A stretch of DNA of 64,000 nucleotides from Paenibacillus aceti (GTDB taxonomy: Bacteria; Bacillota; Bacilli; Paenibacillales; Paenibacillaceae): positions 2,924,171 to 2,988,170 of the forward strand of contig NZ_KZ987724.1 of assembly GCF_003614185.1 (NCBI RefSeq), given 5' to 3'. This document shows positions 9,891 through 19,399 of this stretch, piece after piece. Made by a program: the position numbers and the translations under genes. Every line of letters starts with the position of its first letter. The first letter of the stretch is position 1. Below the pieces are notes generated by a model. It ran no database searches. It was not told where the DNA came from and saw only the letters and a program-made list of their open reading frames with translations.

Positions 9891-10320
9891 ATCAAATCTT
9901 TATAAAGGTTGTTCAAGGCCGCTGAAACTGGCCATTTTTGAACTCACACTTAAACTAATATATTTTTTGATTTTAAGTAACTAATGGGATAAAGTCAAGC
10001 CTTAGCTGCAGAAATGCAATTATTCCCGGAGATTTATTCGGGCAGAGGGCTATAACTGAGCTGATTCGGGACGGAGTATTCTGAGCATGGGGCACTAATT
10101 GCATGTAGTGTACTTAAAAGTTACAAAACAGGCTCGAGCTTCATTTTAATTGTAAAACATACACTAAAAAATAACGATTTTCCTCGATTCATCCGATATG
10201 GTTAGTTCTAGGTGTACAAAATACATTTACACGAGGGGACTTCCGATACATCCCGGAAAATAAGTGTATAACCTGCAATTACACACACACGCAGTAATCT
10301 GAAATTAAAGGCTATAGACA
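9891..10320. other. AT-rich intergenic region without genes
   Basis: About 430 bases between the hisS T-box and the terminator of the next gene. I see no supported frame. The segment at 9903-9945 (GGTTGTTCAAG..TTTTTGAAC) resembles the ends of the MITE-like repeat described at 23198. A promoter for the T-box transcript must lie here, but I cannot place it. Confidence 0.5.
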
Positions 10321-10324
10321 GAAA

Positions 10325-10354
10325 AAAACCTGCTACCAACGGGGTACAGGTTCA
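10325..10354 (-). terminator. Terminator of the 148-residue hypothetical gene
   Basis: Minus-strand stem AACCTGTACC / GGTAGCAGGTT followed by seven Ts. Confidence 0.8.
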
Positions 10355-10446
10355 AAAGGTATATATTAAAAAGGGGGTCATGCTCTTATTATAAACAGGC
10401 TATGTTAAAGGACTGTGAAGCCAATGTTACAGTTAGATTACAAAGT

Positions 10447-10893
10447 TTATCGTCCCGCTGTTTCAATAAAAGCCCCCAAAGAACGTAGTTTATGCACAAC
10501 GCTCTCATATTGTTCATCACTGACTTTTGTACTGAGCACATACTGATACTCATCGGTTTCATCCGTTACAGCCTCATCAAGCACATCATCTCGAACCGTC
10601 TCTCCGCGATCCGCATCAAAGCTATTGCTCCCATCGAGATCCCCTCGCACCTCGCCATCCCCCATATCCACTACATGAAACAGGCCTTGTGCCGACATCG
10701 TTCCCGGACCGCTGGCCACAGTAAATCCATTGTTGCTCATCGGATAGAAGGCCGGCGCAGACCAATCGCTGGCAGCTACCGAGTCAGACAGCCGCCCCAC
10801 TTCAACCTCTGCAGTCGTAACAGCAATCAGGCTCGCTCTAGCTCCTTCGGCCTCATCTTCATTACGGAAATAAGCTTGTATATGCTTGGACAT
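10447..10893 (-). CDS. Hypothetical acidic protein
   Basis: 148 residues, not recognised with certainty. The N-terminal 40 residues (MSKHIQAYFRNEDEAEGAR..) look like the small alpha/beta fold of general-stress proteins that start with a residue-counting "YF..EDEAE.A" segment. The middle is acidic (GDGEVRGDLDGSNSFDADRGE), and the C-terminus has a predicted helix (SDEQYESVVHKLRSLGAFIE). There is no signal peptide or membrane segment. The ATG at 10893 has GGGAG 8 bases upstream; an earlier in-frame start lacks one. It sits alone between dtd and the hisS leader, with its own terminator. Confidence 0.7.
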   Translation of the reverse strand: MSKHIQAYFRNEDEAEGARASLIAVTTAEVEVGRLSDSVAASDWSAPAFYPMSNNGFTVASGPGTMSAQGLFHVVDMGDGEVRGDLDGSNSFDADRGETVRDDVLDEAVTDETDEYQYVLSTKVSDEQYESVVHKLRSLGAFIETAGR

Positions 10894-11246
10894 CCCAGTC
10901 ACTCCCTTATTCAAGATCAATCTTACCCCCGCCCACATTAACGGCGTAGTAAATGCTCACTGGACGGTCTAACCTCCTGCAAGCAGGCTCGCTCCTCACC
11001 ATGCCCGGCCTTCGCAAGCCTCTCGGCTTCCCTCCGCCCTCCGGTCGGCAGAAGCGGGAGGCTCTGCAAGGCAGTTGATTTTAAAGATTGGCGCATAACA
11101 AAAGGCTCCCTCACTGGTCACTTCCATCATCGTTAAAATCCAGCTGCTCATGAAAAATCGCAATTATCTCATGGCTTGCTGTCTCTTTACTTAGAAGGGT
11201 ATCCAGTGAAGGAGCCAATTATCCGTTATTCAGTTCAGTCCGTTAA
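10894..11246. other. Intergenic region with a distant inverted repeat
   Basis: No supported gene. A 14-base arm GGCTCCCTCACTGG (11104-11117) is repeated inverted as CCAGTGAAGGAGCC (11203-11216), with about 85 bases between. On the minus strand the distal arm is followed by TTTTGTT, so the whole could be a structured RNA or terminator-like element downstream of dtd. Confidence 0.5.
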
Positions 11247-11693
11247 TTAAACAGCAGGGCTGTCCAACACCAGGGTAACCGGCCCCCAATTCGTCAAGGC
11301 CACATCCATAAGAGCGCCGAATTGACCGGTTTCCACCGTCAGGCCTTTCTCCCGCAGCATTTCATTGAAGCGATCATACAGCGGTTCGGCTTGTTCGGGT
11401 CTGGCAGCCGCTATAAAGCTGGGACGCTTGCCTTTGCGGCAATCCCCGTAGAGCGTAAACTGCGATACCGACAGGATCGATCCCCCAACATCGGTGACAC
11501 TAAGATTCATTTTGCCAGCTTCATCCTCAAAAATCCGCAGCCCGGCGATTTTCTCAGCTAGGTAAGCTGCTTCCTTCTCAGTATCGTCATGGGTAATACC
11601 TACGAGCAGCATCAACCCTTGCCCAATAGAGCCGATAACCTCATCGTCAACCGTCACACTAGCCGCCTTACAACGTTGTACAACTACTTTCAT
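11247..11693 (-). CDS. dtd: D-aminoacyl-tRNA deacylase
   Basis: 148-residue protein of normal length for DTD, which removes D-amino acids (and glycine) from mischarged tRNA. Seen: start MKVVVQRC, the SVSQFTLYG motif near residue 78 holding the catalytic-loop residues, and the cross-subunit NWGPVTL motif near 136. ATG start with GGAG upstream. It belongs to the relA-dtd unit, but here a repeat element of about 200 bases separates it from relA; in Bacillus relatives the two genes are nearly contiguous. Confidence 0.95.
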   Translation of the reverse strand: MKVVVQRCKAASVTVDDEVIGSIGQGLMLLVGITHDDTEKEAAYLAEKIAGLRIFEDEAGKMNLSVTDVGGSILSVSQFTLYGDCRKGKRPSFIAAARPEQAEPLYDRFNEMLREKGLTVETGQFGALMDVALTNWGPVTLVLDSPAV

Positions 11694-11721
11694 TTCACAT
11701 TAACTCCGTTTCTTCAATATG

Positions 11722-11923
11722 TGAGTTTTCAGCACCGAGAAGGTTGGATGAAGCAGGGCATGAGGAGCGCAGCGTACGTTGTGGGTACGTGAGCACCTGA
11801 GATGTTTCCGTAGGAAACATAACTTCGTAAGCATCTGCTTAGGCCACTGCTGAATTCAAGATTCTATGCCGAATCAGCTTATTGGCTTACTTCGTGATCA
11901 AAGGTGGAGTTTTTGAACTTCCG
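11722..11923. repeat. MITE-like dispersed repeat, copy 1 (between relA and dtd)
   Basis: Shares long blocks with 23198-23373: TTTTCAGCACCGAGAAG, TTGGATGAA, GAGGAGCG.AGCGTACG, GTACGTGAGCA, TGAATTCAAGATTC, and GTGATCAAA then TTTTTGAACTTCC at the right end. It contains no gene. Its right end abuts the relA stop codon. Confidence 0.8.
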
Positions 11924-14104
11924 CTATTGAATGATGCGGTGGACCGTGTAGACATCCTTCACCCTCTTGATCTTCTCCACAACAGACTGTAAATGATCCG
12001 TATTGCGGATCAAGATCGTCATGTGAACCAGCGCCATCTTGTTCTTATCCGAGCGGCCCGACACCGCCGAAATATTCGTCTTGCTCTCCGATACAGCTTG
12101 CAGCACTTCATTGAGGAAATTACGCCGATCATGACCGGTGATCTCAATGTCTACACTGTAATTGGCTTCGATCTCACCGACCCACTCCACCTCAATAATC
12201 CGTTCTGCCTCTTCCCCATCTCCGTCATGAGGAATATTCGGGCAATCGCTGCGGTGGACGGAGACTCCCCGCCCCCGGGTAATATAGCCGATGATATCAT
12301 CGCCTGGAACCGGATTACAGCATCTGGCGAAGCGAACTAGCAGATTATCGATCCCTTTCACGACAACACCATTAGTTGGACGCGGCTTGCGCGTCTCCGG
12401 CGCCGGCTTCACTTCCTTGATTTCCGAAGTAAGCTCGATCGAGTTGCTGCTCTCTTCCTGCTCCTTACGTAGCTTCTCTGTCAGCTTAGTGCATATCTGC
12501 GCCGCAGTGATTCCGCCGAAGCCGATAGCAGACAGCATATCATCGATATCATTGAAGGAATACTTCTTGGCTGCATCCAACAATTTATCATCCGTCATCC
12601 AAAGAGAGGAATCGATCCCGGCCCGCTTCAGCTCCCGTTCAATCGCTTCGCGTCCCTTCTCGATATTCTCCTCGCGCTTCTCCTTCTTGAACCACTGCTT
12701 GATTTTGCTGCGAGCGTGGGAAGACTGCGCAATCTTCAACCAGTCCTGGCTCGGCCCGTAAGAATGCTTCGAGGTCAGAATCTCAACGATATCCCCAGTC
12801 TTCAGTTTACAATCCAGCGGCACGATCCGCCCGTTCACCTTGGCACCTATCGTCCGGTTACCAACCTCGGTATGAATCCGGTATGCAAAATCAAGCGGAA
12901 CAGAGCCCGCAGGCAGCTCGATGACCTCTCCGGATGGCGTAAAGACAAACACCAAATCGGTAAAAAAGTCCATTTTGAGCGATTCCACGAACTCAGAAGC
13001 ATCCTTGGCCTCATGCTGAAGCTCCAGAATTTCATTGAAGAACGTCATCCTGTTCTCCGGACCGCCTGCATAGTTGCCTTCCTTATAGGCCCAGTGCGCC
13101 GCGATCCCGTACTCCGCCGTACGGTGCATTTCCCAGGTACGGATCTGCACTTCCGTAGGCTCGCCATTAGGACCAACCACAGTCGTATGCAAAGATTGGT
13201 ACATATTGGCCTTAGGCATCGCAATATAATCCTTAAACCGTCCAGGCATCGGCTTCCACAAAGTATGAATAATGCCAAGTGTCGCGTAACAGTCCTTAAT
13301 ATTGTTAACAATGATACGGATGGCCAGCAAATCATAGATTTCATTGAATTGCTTATTCTTCGTGGTCATCTTCTTGTACACGCTATAAATATGTTTGGGC
13401 CGGCCCAACAGGTCGGCCTCTACGCCCATTTCCTCTAGCTTCTCTTTGATCCTTGCGATAACATTCGCAATATATTCTTCCCGTTCCGCCCGTTTCTTCC
13501 GCATTAAATTAGCAATCCGATAATACTGCTGCGGGTTCAAATAGCGCAGCGCAATGTCTTCCATCTCCCATTTAATAGCGGAAATACCGAGCCGATTCGC
13601 AATGGGACAGAAAATTTCCAGTGTCTCATAGGCTATACGCCGCTGACTCTCTTCAGACTGATATTTCAAAGTCCGCATATTATGCAGACGGTCGGCAAGC
13701 TTAATCACAATCACACGGATGTCCTGTGCCATAGCGATGAACATTTTGCGGTAATTCTCGTTCTGCTGCTCCTCCTTGGAACGAAATTTGATTCGCTCCA
13801 GCTTGGTTAGCCCGTCAACCAATAAGGCGCACTCCATGCCAAACTGATTCTCGATCTCCTTCAGAGAAACGGTAGTGTCCTCTACCACATCATGAAGAAG
13901 CGCAGCAATAATCGACAAAATGTCCATTTGCATGCCGACGACAATATCAGCCACCGCTAAAGGGTGCAGTATATACGGTTCTCCAGACTTCCGCAGCTGA
14001 CCGTGATGGGCCTGCTCTGCGAAGTCATATGCTTCCCGAATGCGGGGAAGATCCGGTTCTTTTATATAGGCGGACGCCTTTTCAAGTAATCGCTCTATGC
14101 CCAT
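11924..14104 (-). CDS. relA: Bifunctional (p)ppGpp synthetase/hydrolase Rel
   Basis: 726-residue long RelA/SpoT homologue that makes and degrades the stringent alarmone. Domains in order: HD hydrolase (conserved HDVVED near residue 72, so hydrolase is likely active), synthetase (GRPKHIYSVYKK near 238, IYDLLAIRI, YQSLHT near 303), TGS (FTPSGEVIELPAGSVPLDFAY near 392), a helical/zinc-finger-like region with RFARCCNPVPGD near 575, and a C-terminal ACT domain. ATG start. It normally sits directly after apt, but here a divergent permease pair intervenes. Confidence 0.96.
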   Translation of the reverse strand: MGIERLLEKASAYIKEPDLPRIREAYDFAEQAHHGQLRKSGEPYILHPLAVADIVVGMQMDILSIIAALLHDVVEDTTVSLKEIENQFGMECALLVDGLTKLERIKFRSKEEQQNENYRKMFIAMAQDIRVIVIKLADRLHNMRTLKYQSEESQRRIAYETLEIFCPIANRLGISAIKWEMEDIALRYLNPQQYYRIANLMRKKRAEREEYIANVIARIKEKLEEMGVEADLLGRPKHIYSVYKKMTTKNKQFNEIYDLLAIRIIVNNIKDCYATLGIIHTLWKPMPGRFKDYIAMPKANMYQSLHTTVVGPNGEPTEVQIRTWEMHRTAEYGIAAHWAYKEGNYAGGPENRMTFFNEILELQHEAKDASEFVESLKMDFFTDLVFVFTPSGEVIELPAGSVPLDFAYRIHTEVGNRTIGAKVNGRIVPLDCKLKTGDIVEILTSKHSYGPSQDWLKIAQSSHARSKIKQWFKKEKREENIEKGREAIERELKRAGIDSSLWMTDDKLLDAAKKYSFNDIDDMLSAIGFGGITAAQICTKLTEKLRKEQEESSNSIELTSEIKEVKPAPETRKPRPTNGVVVKGIDNLLVRFARCCNPVPGDDIIGYITRGRGVSVHRSDCPNIPHDGDGEEAERIIEVEWVGEIEANYSVDIEITGHDRRNFLNEVLQAVSESKTNISAVSGRSDKNKMALVHMTILIRNTDHLQSVVEKIKRVKDVYTVHRIIQ

Positions 14105-14400
14105 TGAATCCTGTCCGAGTCCTTTCTATATATAAATCTAGATTGAGTTCTGTACGTCAGAGGGCACTATACCCCCATTTTTGATTTCCTATAATTATGA
14201 CTCTTACATACCCTTCCGTCAACTATTCTCTCTGGCTTCCAGCGATTCTGTGAAATTAGAGCACAGCCTTTTCGACATCTTTCAAATTTTTTCTTGTTTA
14301 TTCGAAAACAATGTTTCATTCGTGGAAGGAATTACCTACCAACTTAACGAATATCCATGTATCATATAATTACACTTTATCTAGGAGGAATCCCATTTCC
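14105..14400. other. Divergent control region relA / DUF4870 gene
   Basis: About 295 AT-rich bases between two divergent genes. It must hold both promoters. I see no hairpin or repeat strong enough to annotate. Confidence 0.4.
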
Positions 14401-14748
14401 ATGAACAATTTGAATGCCGAACCATCCTCGACCGGATTAGACCCCAAGGTGGCCGGTCTGCTGTGTTACGCATTTAGCTTCATCTCAGGTATTATTTTCC
14501 TCGTGCTCGAAAAGAACAGCCACTTCGTTAAATTTCACGCCGCCCAATCCATCATCGTATTCGGTTCCCTAACACTGATTAACATCATCGTAGGCTTCAT
14601 CCCTATTATCGGCGCTTTAATCTCCTTGATCATCTGGCCGTTAATGTTCGTTCTGTGGATCGTCCTCATGTTGCTTGCACTCCAGGGGAAACAGACCAAA
14701 TTACCGATCGTCGGCGATTTTGCCGAGCAGCTTAGCAATAGCTTCTAG
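14401..14748 (+). CDS. DUF4870 (Tic20-like) membrane protein
   Basis: 115 residues with three hydrophobic segments (about 18-36, 50-72 and 76-98). They contain the LCYAFSFISGIIFLVLE and VKFHAAQSI motifs that mark the DUF4870/Tic20-like family of small integral membrane proteins. Function unknown. ATG at 14401 follows AGGAGGAA with a longish 12-base gap. Terminator directly downstream. Its position between apt and relA is not the usual one. Confidence 0.82.
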   Translation: MNNLNAEPSSTGLDPKVAGLLCYAFSFISGIIFLVLEKNSHFVKFHAAQSIIVFGSLTLINIIVGFIPIIGALISLIIWPLMFVLWIVLMLLALQGKQTKLPIVGDFAEQLSNSF

Positions 14749-14782
14749 AATTTCACATCATTTCGCATAAAGAATTATAGAG

Positions 14783-14823
14783 AACCCGACGTTTGCGGTA
14801 GGTGCAAATGCCGGGTTTTTTAT
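14783..14823 (+). terminator. Terminator of the DUF4870 gene
   Basis: Stem ACCCGACGTTTGC / GCAAATGCCGGGT with a T-run. Confidence 0.88.
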
Positions 14824-14898
14824 TTGTCTGGAGGCCAGGTATATTCAATCCGCTTCAGGGAAATCTGGAAAAAGACGCTCAGCAAGCAAAAAATATTG

Positions 14899-14927
14899 TT
14901 GAAAAATGTCGGGATTGTCCTTATCAT
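14899..14927 (+). promoter_or_regulatory. Putative sigma-A promoter of the uracil permease gene
   Basis: TTGAAA (14899-14904), 17 bases, then TATCAT (14922-14927), about 45 bases before the TTG start. Confidence 0.45.
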
Positions 14928-14973
14928 ATTAAGGATGCCATAAGAACGTTTAATTATAGAGGAGTGACCCTGC

Positions 14974-16260
14974 TTGCAACGTGAAATTCAAGTTAATGAG
15001 AAAGTCCCTGTCGGGCCTGGCGCCCTGCTAAGTCTCCAGCATTTATTCGCCATGTTTGGCAGTACCGTGCTGGTACCGAACCTGTTCGGCGTAGATCCAG
15101 GCATGATTCTGCTGATGAACGGGATCGGCACCTTGCTCTACATTCTGATCTGTAAAGGAAAAATACCAGCCTATCTCGGCTCGAGCTTTGCTTTTATCGC
15201 ACCGGTACTTTCTGTAATCGAGAGAAATCCAGGCAACGGATATGCGCTCGCTCTGGGAGCTTTCATCATTACCGGTCTTATCTTCATCGTAGTAGGATTA
15301 CTCGTAAAATATGCGGGAACCAAGTGGATTGATGTCGTATTCCCGCCAGCAGCTATGGGCGCAATTGTCGCGCTGATCGGTCTTGAACTGATCCCTGTTG
15401 CTGCCGGTATGGCTGGCTGGATCTCTAAAGATCCAGGCGTATCGTTCACTCCAAATGCAACGAATATTACCCTCTCACTGGTCACCCTCGGTGTAACTAT
15501 TCTGGGAGCAGTGCTATTCCGCGGCTTCCCGAAGATCATCCATATCCTTATCGGTATTGTGGTCGGTTACGTGCTTGCCTTAATCCTTGGTGAAGTGAAG
15601 ACCGAGGTGATCGGAGCGGCTCAGTGGTTCTCCATGCCGACCATAACAACGCCAAAATGGGATTTCTCGGTCATCGTTTCGATCATTCCGGTTGCACTCG
15701 TCGTCATCGTTGAACATATCGGTCACTTGCTCGTTACTAGCAATATCGTAGGTAAAGATCTGTCGAAAGATCCAGGCTTGCATAGATCCTTGCTCGGGAA
15801 CGGTATTTCTACCGTGATATCCGGGTTTGTCGGCTCCACGCCGAATACGACCTATGGCGAGAATATTGGGGTTATGGCTTTGACCAAGGTATATTCTACC
15901 TATGTAATCGGTGGAGCGGCTGTCTTTGCTATCCTGCTCTCCTTCTCCGGTAAATTCTCGGCCGTGATCGCTAATATTCCTGAACCGGTAATGGGCGGAG
16001 TATCGCTGCTCTTGTTCGGCGTCATCGCTGCTTCCGGGCTTCGTATCTTCGTCGAACAGAAGGTCGACTTCTCCAAAGCCACGAATATGATTCTGGCCAC
16101 CGTCGTATTTGTCGTCGGACTCAGCGGCGCTACATTAAAACTCGGCAACGTGGAATTAAAAGGGATGGCTCTTGCAACGATTGTAGGTATCGTGCTCAGC
16201 CTGTTCTTCAAATTTATTCAGCATTTTGGTCTCTCCAACGAGAGTGAAGATGCCGCTTAA
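14974..16260 (+). CDS. Uracil permease (NCS2 family)
   Basis: 428-residue polytopic membrane protein of the nucleobase-cation symporter-2 family, with about 12-14 membrane segments. The N-terminal LQHLFAMFGSTVLVPNLFG and the central EHIGHL and GSTPNTTYGENIG motifs (about residues 245 and 290) are those of uracil transporters (UraA/PyrP), where the Glu and Gly/Asn residues contact the base. The start is TTG, with GGAG 9 bases upstream. It is not beside pyr genes. It is an insertion in the apt-relA region. Confidence 0.88.
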   Translation: MQREIQVNEKVPVGPGALLSLQHLFAMFGSTVLVPNLFGVDPGMILLMNGIGTLLYILICKGKIPAYLGSSFAFIAPVLSVIERNPGNGYALALGAFIITGLIFIVVGLLVKYAGTKWIDVVFPPAAMGAIVALIGLELIPVAAGMAGWISKDPGVSFTPNATNITLSLVTLGVTILGAVLFRGFPKIIHILIGIVVGYVLALILGEVKTEVIGAAQWFSMPTITTPKWDFSVIVSIIPVALVVIVEHIGHLLVTSNIVGKDLSKDPGLHRSLLGNGISTVISGFVGSTPNTTYGENIGVMALTKVYSTYVIGGAAVFAILLSFSGKFSAVIANIPEPVMGGVSLLLFGVIAASGLRIFVEQKVDFSKATNMILATVVFVVGLSGATLKLGNVELKGMALATIVGIVLSLFFKFIQHFGLSNESEDAA

Positions 16261-16271
16261 TTAAAAATAAA

Positions 16272-16331
16272 AACGAGGGCGGTCCCCCAAGTAGTTAACT
16301 TACTATCACTACTCGGGAGGCCGCCCTTCTT
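16272..16331. terminator. Bidirectional terminator between uracil permease gene and apt
   Basis: Long stem GAGGGCGG.C.CCC.AGTAGT / ACTACT.GGG.GGCCGCCCTTC between convergent genes. Confidence 0.85.
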
Positions 16332-16363
16332 ATAGATAAATCAGAGGATCTGCTAGGCTCTGA

Positions 16364-16882
16364 TCAATAATCATACTTCGCAAGTGAGAATACGTTGATG
16401 TCCGGCAACTTGGACCGTCCGTTCAGCTCGCTGAGCTCAATCAGAAAGGCTGTCCCCACAATATTCCCACCGAGCTCACGAACGAGCTTGACGGAAGTTG
16501 CGATCGTACCGCCCGTTGCCAGCAAATCATCAGCGATCAGTACGTTCTGACCAGGTTTGATCGCGTCCTTATGCATCGCCAGCTTATCCTTGCCATATTC
16601 AAGATCATAGCCTGCTTCAATCGTCTCATAAGGCAGCTTGCCGCTCTTGCGGATCGGCACGAAGCCAACCCCGAGTGCATAAGCAAGCGGAGCGCCAACG
16701 ACAAAACCGCGGGCTTCCGGACCAGCGATCACGTCTATTTTTAAATCGGATACCAACTCTTTAAGCGCATTAATAGCCGCCTTGTATTTCTCACCATCAT
16801 TCAATAAGGTCGTAATGTCCTTGAAGCTGATACCCTCCTGCGGGAAATCGGGGATTACGCGAATATAAGGTTTTAAGTCCAA
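16364..16882 (-). CDS. apt: Adenine phosphoribosyltransferase
   Basis: 172 residues. It salvages adenine to AMP using PRPP. Seen: [15 protein letters not shown] near residue 12, AGPEARGF near 60, and the PRPP-binding loop [13 protein letters not shown] near 118. I place the start at TTG 16882 because GGAGGAG lies 6 bases upstream and the resulting [13 protein letters not shown] matches the usual N-terminus. The longer in-frame starts (16933, 16897) would put that ribosome site inside the gene. Downstream of recJ as in Bacillus. Confidence 0.94.
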   Translation of the reverse strand: MDLKPYIRVIPDFPQEGISFKDITTLLNDGEKYKAAINALKELVSDLKIDVIAGPEARGFVVGAPLAYALGVGFVPIRKSGKLPYETIEAGYDLEYGKDKLAMHKDAIKPGQNVLIADDLLATGGTIATSVKLVRELGGNIVGTAFLIELSELNGRSKLPDINVFSLAKYDY

Positions 16883-16939
16883 CAAAATCTCCTCCATAAA
16901 ATTAAAATATACTACCATCCCTTGCTTGGACAAAATCTA

Positions 16940-19354
16940 TTATGAAACCCCCTGTAATTGGCAGGTGATCCATTCCGTAATTTGTGGCACTTCTTCATAA
17001 AGCAGGATTTGCTCCATCTCCGCAAGCAGTCCCAAGGCCTGATAACTCTGCGCGGATTCCAACGGACGCTTGGAAGGCTCCGGATTGACCATAATCCTTC
17101 CTTCAGTCCGGCTTACGAAGTCCAGCTCTGTAAATATGTCCAGAATAAAATATACCATACGGCGTGTAATTCCTAAACGGGACATTATATTTACAATCAC
17201 CTGTTCCTCGGAGCATCCATCCGGGCCAACATATTTCCTGAGAAATACATAGACCTGCTTGAATCGTTCGCGGGACGGCGCCTCGATCACTTCCACGGAT
17301 GAACGCGGATGAAGCAGGAATACCCGTTCCAGATTGGCGAAACCAGACAGCATTTTGTTCCAAATATCCGGTGACTCCGGCAGTTCCATAACGAATAATG
17401 TTTTTACTGTAACCGCTTCGTCCCATTCCGATTCAGCGCTGCCAGGATAGATTCCTCGCTCCTTGTCATAAACCCACGCCGATATTCCCGGTAAATGACC
17501 GATCGAGAGCAGATCCGCCCGACGTGTTGAGACAACCGCGAGCGAGCCAGCGCTGCAGTATGAGATGTTTAGCATTTTGCTGCATAGCTCTTCGATTTTC
17601 ATCCCGGGATCCAGTGGATCTCGATAATCGAACACCTGCAGATCAGGAATCGAAATATCCTGAATGAATAATTGCGGCTTACGCCGCCCATTCCATTCGT
17701 TAATCCCCGCTTCTACGACTAGATTGACTCTCGCTTCCGGAGATAACAGAGTATAGATCTCACCTTTGCCAAAAGCTACGGCCTCCATCACATTCCCATC
17801 CTGACGGATCGTCAGCTTCAGATGCTTGCTATCCTTGCCCATCTGTCTGTAATCCAGCAGTTCAGCTTCCCGGAGAAGCAAGCGCGGAGAAGGATTTCCC
17901 ATTCCGAAGGGCTCCAGCTGGGCCAATTGTTCAATCACAGGCAGTGTAATCTCTCCCAATCTGCACTCCAGCTCGGCCTGCAAGGACGGAATGAAATGCT
18001 CCGGCTTAAGGATAGCCTGCGAGAAATCATTAAGTCTCTGTTCGAATTCCTCCAGATGGCTAACATGTAATGACATCCCGGCCGCTGCAGGGTGACCGCC
18101 ATAATGATCGAGCAATTCATCGCAATGCGTCAAGGCTTCGTAAATATCAAAGCCGGGTATAGAACGCGCAGAGCCCTTACATTCCCCTGTAGCTGAATTG
18201 ATACCGAGCACTAGAGTCGGGCGGTAATAGCGTTCTAATATTTTTGAAGCGACGATACCGACCACGCCCACATTCCAGCCCTCACCTGCGACGACTAGCA
18301 CATTCGGCACAGGCCCGACAGCTTCTATCGCCTCGATCCGTTCGAAGGCTTCGCGCACAATGTCATCAACCAGTTGCTGACGCTCCCGGTTGAGCAGATC
18401 CAGCTTCTCTGCCGCGGCTTCCGCCGCCTCCATGTGGGTCGCTGTCAGAACATCAAGCGCTTCGAAGGCATGGCTCATGCGACCAGCCGCATTAATACGC
18501 GGCGCAAGACCGAAGGCCACATTCGTCGCAGAGACCTCGCCTGGATTCCAGCCAGCGATGTGAAGCAGTGCGGACATTCCCGGAAATGAAGACTCCGTCA
18601 TCTGCTTAAGTCCTTTGCGGACAAGCACTCTGTTCTCATCTATCAATGGCATTAAATCTGCAATTGTCCCCAAGGCTACAAGCTCCAGCCACGCATCCGG
18701 CGTGTCCTCACCAAGCAATGCTGAGGCCAGCTTATAGGCCACTCCGACACCCGCCAGCCCCTTGAAGGGGTACGGGCAGTAGGGAAGCTTCGGATTGATA
18801 AGCGCATAGGCTTCCGGAAGCTTGAGCGGCGGCTCGTGATGGTCAGTAACAATCACATCGATTCCCAACTCAGATGCATAGCTGATCTGTTCTACAGCGC
18901 TAATTCCGGTATCTACGGTAATAATCAGACTGATTCCATTCTCATGAGCTTGCTTCAATGCATGATTATGTAATCCATAGCCTTCCTTCGAACGATGCGG
19001 AATATAGAACTCATAGCTCGCCTTAAGCCTGCGCATCAGCTCTATCATAAGTGCGGTAGAAGATACTCCATCCGCATCATAGTCTCCATAGATTAATATT
19101 CGTTCACCAGATTCAACAGCCTGGCGGATTCTTGGAACCGCTTCCTTGACTCCGCTCATCTGATATGGATCATGCTGGTCCAGCAAGGACTGATCCATGA
19201 ATCTTGAAGCTTCCTCGGGATGCTTGATCCCACGCGTCACCAATAGAGAAGCGAGCAAGGGTGGAATACCTAGCTGCTGCTCCAGTCGACGCGACGCTTC
19301 AGCATCGCAAGAAGATAGCTTCCACTGATACTTCGATTGTAGCAACGACTTCAC
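16940..19354 (-). CDS. recJ: Single-stranded-DNA-specific exonuclease RecJ
   Basis: 804 residues, normal for Bacillota RecJ. The DHH-family metal motifs are present: DYDADGVSS near residue 94, TVDTG near 147 and TDHHEP near 170. The DHHA1 motif GGHPAAAGM is near 425, and an OB-fold follows. The last ~200 residues form the extra RecJ C-terminal domain of Bacillus-type proteins. It acts in 5'-3' ssDNA degradation during repair. The start is GTG with GGAG upstream; apt lies just downstream. Confidence 0.95.
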   Translation of the reverse strand: MKSLLQSKYQWKLSSCDAEASRRLEQQLGIPPLLASLLVTRGIKHPEEASRFMDQSLLDQHDPYQMSGVKEAVPRIRQAVESGERILIYGDYDADGVSSTALMIELMRRLKASYEFYIPHRSKEGYGLHNHALKQAHENGISLIITVDTGISAVEQISYASELGIDVIVTDHHEPPLKLPEAYALINPKLPYCPYPFKGLAGVGVAYKLASALLGEDTPDAWLELVALGTIADLMPLIDENRVLVRKGLKQMTESSFPGMSALLHIAGWNPGEVSATNVAFGLAPRINAAGRMSHAFEALDVLTATHMEAAEAAAEKLDLLNRERQQLVDDIVREAFERIEAIEAVGPVPNVLVVAGEGWNVGVVGIVASKILERYYRPTLVLGINSATGECKGSARSIPGFDIYEALTHCDELLDHYGGHPAAAGMSLHVSHLEEFEQRLNDFSQAILKPEHFIPSLQAELECRLGEITLPVIEQLAQLEPFGMGNPSPRLLLREAELLDYRQMGKDSKHLKLTIRQDGNVMEAVAFGKGEIYTLLSPEARVNLVVEAGINEWNGRRKPQLFIQDISIPDLQVFDYRDPLDPGMKIEELCSKMLNISYCSAGSLAVVSTRRADLLSIGHLPGISAWVYDKERGIYPGSAESEWDEAVTVKTLFVMELPESPDIWNKMLSGFANLERVFLLHPRSSVEVIEAPSRERFKQVYVFLRKYVGPDGCSEEQVIVNIMSRLGITRRMVYFILDIFTELDFVSRTEGRIMVNPEPSKRPLESAQSYQALGLLAEMEQILLYEEVPQITEWITCQLQGVS

Positions 19355-19399
19355 ACCTCTTTCTCCGGTCGATCCCTCGATTTTCAGAATAAATAATTA

